Below are positions 57,890-64,000 of a stretch of DNA of 64,000 nucleotides, piece after piece. The translations under genes were made by a program, and so were the position numbers. The stretch covers positions 62,001 through 126,000 of the forward strand of contig NZ_JASCXN010000010.1 of NCBI RefSeq assembly GCF_030010625.1. Reading direction: 5' to 3'. The number at the start of each line of letters is the position of its first letter. Positions within the stretch are counted from its first letter, which is position 1. Under the pieces are notes generated by a model that had not been told where the DNA came from, made no database searches, and was given only the letters and a program-made list of their open reading frames with translations. Origin of the DNA: Streptomyces sp. CC208A. GTDB lineage: Bacteria; Actinomycetota; Actinomycetes; Streptomycetales; Streptomycetaceae.

Positions 57890-59632
57890 ATGGCCAGGGA
57901 ATTCCAACGCGGCCACAAGGCCAGGATCAGTGATCTGACCGCGGGCACCGATCTGTACGTGGGCGTGCAGATCGCGGCTCCCGGGCTGACCTTCGACATC
58001 AGCTGCTTCGGGCTCGACGCCGACGAGCGCCTGTCCGACGACCGGTACTTCGTCTTCTTCAACCAGCCGAAGTCGCCGGAGGAGTCCATCCAGCTGCTCG
58101 GGGCGCAGGCGGGGGACACCGAGTCCTTCCGCGTCACCCTTGACCGGATCCCCCCGCAGATCCAGAAGCTCTCCTTCACCGCCACCATCGACGGCGACGG
58201 CCAGATGTCGCAGATCGGCCCCGGCTGGATCCGGATCGTCGCGGGCGGCGAGGAGGTCGCCCGCTACGCCTTCACCGGCGCCGAGTTCTCCACCGAGCGC
58301 GCGGTCATGCTCGGCGACTTCTACCTGAAGGACGTGTGGCGGTTCGCCGCCGTCGGCCAGGGCTTCGACGGCGGCCTGGAGGCGCTGCTCCGGAACTTCG
58401 GCGGCGAGGTCCTGGAGGAGGAGCAGCCCGCCGCCCCGCAGCCCGCCGCCCCCCAGCAGGCCGCGCCCCCCGCCTTCGGCGTCCCCGTCGAGGCCGCCGC
58501 GCCCCCGGCCTTCGGCGCGCCCGCCGCCCCGGCCCCGGCCCCCGTTTTCGGTGCCCCGCAGACCCCGGCCCCGGCCCCCACTCCCGCTCCGGCTCCGACC
58601 CCGAATCCGGCCCCCGGCTACGGCCCGCAGGCGCCGACCCCGCCGCCCGCGCCGCAGCCGGTGCACACCCAGCCCACCATGGTCGCGCCGCTCGCCCCCG
58701 CCCCGGTGCCGCCCCCGGCCCCCGCCCCGGGAGCCCCCGGCCCGTACGGGCAACCCCCGCAGGCCCCCTACGGGCAGGTCCCGGGCCAGACCCCGCCGCA
58801 CGGCGCCCCCTACGGGCAGCCGCCGCAGGCCCCGTACGGCCAGCAGCCCGGATACGGCCAGCAGCCGGGTTACGGCCAGCCGGCCCCCTACGGGCAGCAG
58901 CCTGGCATGCCCCCCGGGATGCCCCCGGGCATGCCGCAGGGCGGCGTCCCGCAGGGCGCGCCCGCGGCCGGCGCCGGACTCGCCGCCGCGCTCGCGCCCT
59001 ACAAGGAGACCGCCACCGGCACCCGCTGGGCCCCGCAGAACCAGCAGCTCATGCGGGTCGACCTCGGCATGGGCGGCACCCCCGTCCTCGCCCGCCAGGG
59101 CTCCATGGTCATGTACCAGGGCAAGGTCGACTTCTCCTACAAGGGCGCCGGTTTCGCCGGCCGGATCGTCGGAAACGCCACCGGCCAGGAGATGCAGCTG
59201 ATGCGCTGCACCGGCCGCGGCCAGGTCTTCCTCGCCGAGAACGCCGCCCATCTGCACCCGATCGAGCTCCAGGGCGACGCCCTGTGCGTCTCCGCGGAGA
59301 ACGTGCTCGCCTTCGACGAGTCCCTCCAGTACGAGGTCCGCCGCATCGAGGGCCACGGCATCCCCGGCGGCGCCCTGTTCACCATGCAGTTCCAGGGCAC
59401 CGGCACCGTGGTCGTCAAGACCAACGGCGTCCCCGTCGTCCTGCCCGTCACCCCCACGACCTTCGCCGACTGCAACGCGGTCGTCGCCTGGTCGGCAGGC
59501 TCGCAGGTCATCCTCTCCAGCCAGGTGCGCCTCCGGCGCAACGCCTACCCGGGCCACAGCGGGGAGACCGTGAACCTCCAGTTCCGGGGCGCCCCCGGCA
59601 ACTTCATCGTCGTCCAGCCGTACGAGGTCTGA
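57890..59632 (+). CDS. TerD-AIM24 fusion protein
   Basis: 580 residues. N-terminal TerD domain (about 1-180; VGVQIAAPGLTFDISCFGLDA, FFNQPKSPEESIQL, FTATIDGDGQMSQI) followed by a long Pro/Gln-rich linker with PYGQQPGYGQ repeats (about 180-365) and a C-terminal AIM24 beta-barrel (MVMYQGKVDFSYKGAG, GQVFLAENAAHLHPIEL). TerD proteins bind Ca2+ and mark a stress system with poorly known function. ATG 57890 follows GGGGACGG. First gene of a three-gene operon. Confidence 0.9.
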   Translation: MAREFQRGHKARISDLTAGTDLYVGVQIAAPGLTFDISCFGLDADERLSDDRYFVFFNQPKSPEESIQLLGAQAGDTESFRVTLDRIPPQIQKLSFTATIDGDGQMSQIGPGWIRIVAGGEEVARYAFTGAEFSTERAVMLGDFYLKDVWRFAAVGQGFDGGLEALLRNFGGEVLEEEQPAAPQPAAPQQAAPPAFGVPVEAAAPPAFGAPAAPAPAPVFGAPQTPAPAPTPAPAPTPNPAPGYGPQAPTPPPAPQPVHTQPTMVAPLAPAPVPPPAPAPGAPGPYGQPPQAPYGQVPGQTPPHGAPYGQPPQAPYGQQPGYGQQPGYGQPAPYGQQPGMPPGMPPGMPQGGVPQGAPAAGAGLAAALAPYKETATGTRWAPQNQQLMRVDLGMGGTPVLARQGSMVMYQGKVDFSYKGAGFAGRIVGNATGQEMQLMRCTGRGQVFLAENAAHLHPIELQGDALCVSAENVLAFDESLQYEVRRIEGHGIPGGALFTMQFQGTGTVVVKTNGVPVVLPVTPTTFADCNAVVAWSAGSQVILSSQVRLRRNAYPGHSGETVNLQFRGAPGNFIVVQPYEV

Positions 59633-59646
59633 GGGAGCCCGACACC

Positions 59647-60327
59647 ATGAACCAGCAGCTCGCGGGCTACGCCCCGACCCCCATCGCGGCGCGCATGGAG
59701 AACCACGGCAGCGCCATGCTCAAGGTCGCCATGACCACCGGCCAGGACCTCTACGCCCGGGCCGGCTCGATGGTCGCCTACGAGGGCTTCGTCAGCTACG
59801 AGCCCAACCCGCCCGCCGTCCGTCAGGTCGCCAGGGACTGGCTCACCGGCGAGAGCGCGCCGCTCATGAAGTGCACCGGCGACGGCCTGCTCTACCTCGC
59901 CGACTACGGCGCCGACGTCGTCGTGATCAACCTCCAGAACGACGCGATCTCCGTCAACGGCACCAACCTCCTCGCCTTCGACGCCCACCTCCAGTGGGGC
60001 GTCGAACGGGTCAAGGGCCTCGCCAAGTTCGCAGGCCAAGGCCTGTTCAACGTGCAGATCAGCGGCACCGGCTGGGTCGCGCTCACCTCGCGCGGCACCC
60101 CGATCGTCGTCGACTGCGGCCGCGGCGAGGACGAGACGTACGTCGACCCCGACGCGCTCGTCGCCTGGTCGCCGAACCTCAAGGTCAAGGGCAAGCGCAG
60201 CTTCAAGGCGTCCTCCCTCATCGGGCGGGGCAGCGGCGAGGCATACCAGATGGCCTTCTCGGGCCAGGGCATCGTCGTCGTACAGCCGAGCGAGGACAGC
60301 ACCGACCGCCTGCGGGTCCGGGGCTGA
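59647..60327 (+). CDS. AIM24 family protein
   Basis: 226 residues, AIM24 domain throughout (AGSMVAYEGFVSYEP, LMKCTGDGLLYLADYGADVV, FAGQGLFNVQISGTGWVALTSRG). ATG 59647 follows GAGGGAG. Second of three AIM24-containing genes with 14 and 19 base gaps. Confidence 0.88.
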   Translation: MNQQLAGYAPTPIAARMENHGSAMLKVAMTTGQDLYARAGSMVAYEGFVSYEPNPPAVRQVARDWLTGESAPLMKCTGDGLLYLADYGADVVVINLQNDAISVNGTNLLAFDAHLQWGVERVKGLAKFAGQGLFNVQISGTGWVALTSRGTPIVVDCGRGEDETYVDPDALVAWSPNLKVKGKRSFKASSLIGRGSGEAYQMAFSGQGIVVVQPSEDSTDRLRVRG

Positions 60328-60346
60328 GGGGGAGCGAGAACACACC

Positions 60347-61102
60347 ATGCAGAGCCCGCTTTTCAACCACGCCGAACAGCAGAGCCAGGAACGGTACGTC
60401 GTTCAGAACCCGCAGCTGCTGCGGGTCAGCCTCACCGGCCACGACGACGTCCTCGCCCGCAAGGGCGCCATGGTCGCCTACCAGGGCCTCGTCGACTTCG
60501 ACGGCGAGTACCAGTCCGGCACCCAGCGGCAGACCCGCGCCCGCACCGGCGAGGGCCTCGACCTGATGCGCTGCTCCGGGCAGGGCACCGTCTACTTCGC
60601 CAACCTCGCGCAGTACATCCACGTCGTCGAGGTCGAGCAGGAGGGCCTCACCGTCGACAGCGCGTACGTGCTCGCGCTCGACAGCAGCCTCCACACCGAG
60701 GCCATCGCCGTCGACAGCCAGTACGGGGTCTCCGGCACCGGCAAGTACCAGCTCAACATCACCGGCCGCGGCAAGGTCGCCCTCATGACCTCGGGCCAGC
60801 CGTTGATGCTCCAGGTCACGCCCGACAAGTACGTCAGCGCCGACGCGGACGCGATCGTCGCCTGGTCCACCTCGCTGCGGGTGCAGATGCAGGCCCAGAC
60901 GACGAACTCCAGTGTCCGCAGCCGCCGCGGCAACACCGGCGAGGGCTGGGAGCTGAGCTTCCTCGGCCAGGGCTTCGCCCTCGTCCAGCCCAGCGAGATC
61001 ATGCCCCCGCAGAACGCGGTGATCGGCCAGGGCATCGCCGCCCAGTTCGGCGTCGGCCAGCACGGCGCCCACGGCCAGAACCAGAACAACGTCTGGAACT
61101 GA
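60347..61102 (+). CDS. AIM24 family protein
   Basis: 251 residues, AIM24 domain (KGAMVAYQGLVDFDGEYQ, LMRCSGQGTVYFANLAQYIHV, LNITGRGKVALMTSGQP) with a short Gln/Gly/Asn-rich tail (GQHGAHGQNQNNVWN). Last gene of the TerD/AIM24 operon, followed by a terminator. Confidence 0.88.
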   Translation: MQSPLFNHAEQQSQERYVVQNPQLLRVSLTGHDDVLARKGAMVAYQGLVDFDGEYQSGTQRQTRARTGEGLDLMRCSGQGTVYFANLAQYIHVVEVEQEGLTVDSAYVLALDSSLHTEAIAVDSQYGVSGTGKYQLNITGRGKVALMTSGQPLMLQVTPDKYVSADADAIVAWSTSLRVQMQAQTTNSSVRSRRGNTGEGWELSFLGQGFALVQPSEIMPPQNAVIGQGIAAQFGVGQHGAHGQNQNNVWN

Positions 61103-61117
61103 GCGGACCGAACGGCA

Positions 61118-61149
61118 CGAAGGGCCCCGGGAGATCCCGGGGCCCTTCG
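61118..61149. terminator. Bidirectional intrinsic terminator
   Basis: Perfect 14-bp stem CGAAGGGCCCCGGG / CCCGGGGCCCTTCG with loop AGAT between the AIM24 operon (+) and the NUDIX gene (-). Confidence 0.87.
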
Positions 61150-61165
61150 CCGTCCGCGTCAGAGG

Positions 61166-61690
61166 TCAGAGGCGGGCCAGCGTGCCCTCGAGCAGGCGCA
61201 CCACCGAGGTGTCCGCGACGGCGGCCACCTCCTCGTACGCGAACCAGCGCAGGTCCAGCGACTCCTCGCTGATCCGCTCCACCCCGTCCGCCGGGGCGAG
61301 CGCCGCGTACTGCACGTCCAGGTGCCAGTGGCAGGGCGCCGGGATCGGATGCCGGTCGAGCCGCACCGGACCGCCGGGCAGCAGCGTCAGACCCGCCATG
61401 CCCGACTCCTCCGTGGCCTCGCGCAGCGCCGCCGCCTCGACCGTCGGATCGCCCTCCTCGCAGTGGCCGCCCATCTGGAGCCACATGCCGAGCTTCTTGT
61501 GGAGGGTGAGCAGCACCCGCCCGCGCGAGGGGTCGATCACCAGTGCGCTGCTGGTGAGGTGCCCCGCCCCGCACGGCTTGTACATGCCGTCCGCGCCGTG
61601 CGCCGCGAGGTGCTCCAGATAGGCGTCACGCAGCTCCGGCTGGTCCTCGTACCCCTTGAGGACGAGGACCGCGTCGTCGTGCAGGCTCAC
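61166..61690 (-). CDS. NUDIX hydrolase
   Basis: 174 residues. NUDIX box GGHCEEGDPTVEAAALREATEESGM, with a C-terminal LRWFAYEEV. Substrate unknown. GTG 61690 overlaps the stop of the upstream DUF2342 gene (GTGA), so they are co-translated. Confidence 0.88.
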   Translation of the reverse strand: MSLHDDAVLVLKGYEDQPELRDAYLEHLAAHGADGMYKPCGAGHLTSSALVIDPSRGRVLLTLHKKLGMWLQMGGHCEEGDPTVEAAALREATEESGMAGLTLLPGGPVRLDRHPIPAPCHWHLDVQYAALAPADGVERISEESLDLRWFAYEEVAAVADTSVVRLLEGTLARL

Positions 61691-63126
61691 TTCTCGGTGT
61701 CGTCCTTGCCCTCGTCCCCGGAACGGCCCTCGGCCGCCTCGCCGAGCATCTTGTCCAGCTCGGAGAAGTCCAGCTGCTCGCGGTGGACGAAGCCGTCCGG
61801 GTCGTCGAGGTCGGTCGCCGTCGGCAGCATGTCGGGGTGCTCCCACAGGCCGTCGCGGCCGTCCACGCCCCGCGCGTCGGTGAGCGACGCCCACAGGCGT
61901 GAGGCGTCCCGCAGTCGGCGCGGACGGAGCTCCAGACCGATCAGGGTGGCGAAGGTCTGCTCGGCGGGGCCGCCGGTGGCCCGCCGCCGCCGCAGCGTCT
62001 CGCGCAGCGCGTCCGCCGAGGTCAGCCGGGTCTTGGCGGCCTCGTGGACCACCGCGTCCACCCAGCCCTCGACCAGCGCGAGCGCCGTCTCCAGACGGGC
62101 CAGGGCCGCCTTCTGCTCGGGCGTGTCCTGCGGCTGGAACATGCCGGACTGGAGGGCTTCCTGAAGCTGCTCCGGGTGGGTCGGGTCGAGCTGGGAGACG
62201 GCCTCCTCCAGCTTCGAGGTGTCGACCTTGATCCCGCGCGCGTAGGACTCGACCGCGCCGAAGAGGTGCGCCCGCAGCCACGGCACGTGAGCGAAGAGAC
62301 GCTGGTGGGCGGCCTCGCGCAGGGCCAGGTAGAGCCGCACCTCGTCGGAGGGCACGCTCAGGTCCTTGCCGAAGGACTCCACGTTCAGCGGCAGCAGCGC
62401 GGCCCGGCCGGCCGGGCCGAGCGGCAGGCCGACGTCGGTCGAGCCGACGACCTCGCCCGCGAGCGCGCCGATGGCCTGCCCGATCTGCTGGCCGAACATG
62501 GCGCCGCCCATCGACCGCATCATGCCGATCAGCGGGCCCGCCATGGCCTGCATCTCCTGCGGCAGCACATCGCCCATGGCCGTGCCGACCCGCTCGGCGA
62601 CCGGGTCCACCAGCTCCTTCCACGCGGGCAGGGTCGCCTCGACCCACTCCGCGCGGCTCCACGCCACCGCCGTGTTCGCCCCGGAGGGCAGCGAGGTGGC
62701 CTGGTCCAGCCACAGGTCGGCGAGGCGGACCGCCTCCTCGACCGCCGACTTCTCGGCCGGGCCGACACTGGCGTCCTTGACGCCGTTCGCGGTGCCCTGG
62801 GCCACCACCTGGCGGGCGATCTGCTTGGCCATGTCCCAGTTCACGGGACCGCCCTCGTAGCTGAGCATCTGCCCGAGCTGCTGGAAGGCCGCGCCCAGGT
62901 CCGTCGGGTTCATCGACCCGAACATCGCGGCGAACGGATTGTCCGCGCCGCCCTGGCCGCCGCCCATGCCGGGGATGCCGAAGCCGAACGGGTTCGCCCC
63001 GAAGGGGTTGCCGCCGCCCTGGCCGCCGGACCCCTGGCCACCTCCGGCGGGGTCCTTCTTCTTGCCTTCGTCGCCGTCCTCCGGCTCCTCCGGCGGAAGG
63101 CCGAATCCGAATGGGGTGTCACTCAC
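61687..63126 (-). CDS. DUF2342 zincin-like protein
   Basis: 479 residues. A Gly/Phe-rich N-terminus (about 1-70) precedes the conserved helical domain (WDMAKQIARQVVAQG, MRSMGGAMFGQQIGQAIGALAGEV, YLALREAAHQRLFAHVPWLRAH). The EAAH in the last motif is the reduced zinc motif of this actinobacterial family, sometimes annotated as zinc metalloprotease. GTG 63126 is the start. Diverges from the epimerase at 63318. Confidence 0.86.
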   Translation of the reverse strand: MSDTPFGFGLPPEEPEDGDEGKKKDPAGGGQGSGGQGGGNPFGANPFGFGIPGMGGGQGGADNPFAAMFGSMNPTDLGAAFQQLGQMLSYEGGPVNWDMAKQIARQVVAQGTANGVKDASVGPAEKSAVEEAVRLADLWLDQATSLPSGANTAVAWSRAEWVEATLPAWKELVDPVAERVGTAMGDVLPQEMQAMAGPLIGMMRSMGGAMFGQQIGQAIGALAGEVVGSTDVGLPLGPAGRAALLPLNVESFGKDLSVPSDEVRLYLALREAAHQRLFAHVPWLRAHLFGAVESYARGIKVDTSKLEEAVSQLDPTHPEQLQEALQSGMFQPQDTPEQKAALARLETALALVEGWVDAVVHEAAKTRLTSADALRETLRRRRATGGPAEQTFATLIGLELRPRRLRDASRLWASLTDARGVDGRDGLWEHPDMLPTATDLDDPDGFVHREQLDFSELDKMLGEAAEGRSGDEGKDDTEK

Positions 63127-63317
63127 AGGTTTCCTCGGCTCCTAGGGCCACCGGCTTCCCGCCGGCGGCGACTGCCCGCTGCACAACACCAGCGTAGACA
63201 TCCGCGTCGGATATGGGCTCAAGTCTCCGCAGGGCCGTGCCCTGCGGCAGGATGGACGCCACCTGGTCCGTACGCGTCATCCGCGTACGTACTGAAGACA
63301 ACCACTGGAGTCGGTCG

Positions 63318-64000
63318 GTGAGTTCCCCAGATCCGCAGGTTCGCGGAGCGCGAAACCACTCAACCCGGTCCGCCGTGCGCGGTCCCGTCGTCGCGGTCAC
63401 CGGCGCCGCCACCGGTGTCGGCGCCCTCCTGACCAGGCGTCTCGCCGATTCGGACGAGATCCGCCGGGTCATCGCCATCGACGAGCGGCTCGGCGAGGTC
63501 CCGGAGGCCACCTGGCACGTCCTCGACGTACGGGATCCGGCCATCGCGGAGAAGCTGCGCGGCGCCGACGTCGTCGTGCACCTCGCCGTCGACCTCGACC
63601 TGGAGACCGACCCCGCCGCCCGAACGGCCTACAACGTGCGCGGCACGCAGACGGTCCTCACGGCCGCCGCCGCGGCCGGCGTCCACAGGGTCGTCCTGTG
63701 CACCTCGGCCATGGTCTACGGCGCCCTCCCCGACAACGACATCCCGCTCTCGGAGGACGCAGAGCTGCGGGCCACCGCCGAGGCCACCGGCGTCGGCGAC
63801 CTCCTGGAGATCGAGCGGCTCGGCCGCCGCGGCTCCCGCGCCCACCCCGGCCTCAACGTGACCGTGGTCCGCCCGGCCGTCCTCGTCGGCGGTACGGACA
63901 CGGCGCTGACCCGCTACTTCGAGTCGCCCCGGCTGCTCGTCGTCGCGGGCTCCCGCCCCACCTGGCAGTTCTGCCACGTGGAGGACCTGGTCAGCGCCCT
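63318..64000 (+). CDS. NAD-dependent epimerase/dehydratase family protein, cut by window edge
   Basis: At least 227 residues of an extended SDR. Rossmann motif AVTGAATGVGALLTRRL, DVVVHLAVDLDLETD, LCTSAMVYGALPDN. The usual YxxxK cannot be placed with confidence. GTG 63318 has GGAG upstream. C-terminus lies beyond the window. Confidence 0.82.
   Translation, partial: MSSPDPQVRGARNHSTRSAVRGPVVAVTGAATGVGALLTRRLADSDEIRRVIAIDERLGEVPEATWHVLDVRDPAIAEKLRGADVVVHLAVDLDLETDPAARTAYNVRGTQTVLTAAAAAGVHRVVLCTSAMVYGALPDNDIPLSEDAELRATAEATGVGDLLEIERLGRRGSRAHPGLNVTVVRPAVLVGGTDTALTRYFESPRLLVVAGSRPTWQFCHVEDLVSA

Noticed and set aside
63119..63544. 141-codon minus-strand frame over the divergent promoter region
   Set aside because: Overlaps the start of the plus-strand epimerase whose Rossmann motif is clear.

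Overview
The window looks like chromosomal core DNA from a Streptomyces species. G+C is very high with almost all third codon positions G or C, GTG starts are frequent, and the gene set is typical of the genus: a wblC gene with its leader, adnA and adnB, a mycoredoxin, a TerD/AIM24 group, SlpD/E-like peptidases and many small actinobacterial proteins of unknown function. I saw no rRNA or tRNA gene, CRISPR array, transposase or prophage. The species cannot be told from the window.

Layout. 1-11.4 kb: an O-methyltransferase (cut by the left edge) diverges from an envelope-stress block, ECF sigma factor / zinc anti-sigma factor / HtrA protease / TatB. Facing it is mrp, then a soluble MgtE-like protein with DUF1003, a lipoprotein and corA. 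The order methyltransferase-sigE-rseA-htrA-tatB with mrp and Mg2+ transporters nearby is also that of the Mycobacterium tuberculosis Rv1220c-Rv1239c region. 11.8-16.3 kb: suppressor-of-fused domain protein, zinc-ribbon protein, PHP phosphoesterase, MarC, a 50-residue protein with an AT-rich promoter, and an alpha/beta hydrolase. 16.4-22.5 kb: a DEAD-box RNA helicase with a tail of more than 500 residues rich in Ala, Pro and Lys/Arg, a MiaE/ferritin-like protein, small proteins and a TetR regulator. 22.7-25.0 kb: alpha/beta hydrolase and DUF3152 protease-like protein. 25.4-30.4 kb: PelF-like glycosyltransferase, membrane protein, sugar epimerase and spherulin-4/GH135-like protein, which I read as a Pel-like or galactosaminogalactan-like exopolysaccharide locus. 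30.5-37.8 kb: moeZ, two Tap/Slp lipoprotein peptidases and a large kinase-like/flippase-like membrane protein. 38-53 kb: DNA repair and redox genes (alkyltransferase-like protein, adnA, two secreted LppX/LprG-like proteins, adnB, M20 peptidase, nudC, mycoredoxin, uvrD2). 52.7-54.4 kb: the wblC antibiotic-response regulator with a roughly 0.65 kb attenuator-type leader. 54.4-64 kb: AarF kinase + ThiF-like pair, M48-type peptidase, TerD-AIM24 fusion with two AIM24 proteins, NUDIX hydrolase, DUF2342 zincin-like protein and an epimerase cut by the right edge.

The most notable observations are these. (1) Two copies of a roughly 60-bp element lie in frame inside unrelated genes (12238-12298 and 29816-29872) and share a near-identical 28-bp core read in the same frame. 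(2) The four-gene Pel-like polysaccharide locus. (3) Two genes appear to start at non-canonical codons (ATT at 633, CTG at 19315). (4) Several regulatory leaders: wblC, corA, the glycosyltransferase and the 50-residue gene. (5) adnA and adnB are separated by two secreted-protein genes.

Many genes have a TANNNT hexamer ending 6-7 bases before the start codon with no Shine-Dalgarno sequence, so leaderless transcription appears common. Intrinsic terminators are long perfect GC hairpins, usually without a T-run, placed between convergent genes. Family assignments come from recalled motifs and not from database searches.
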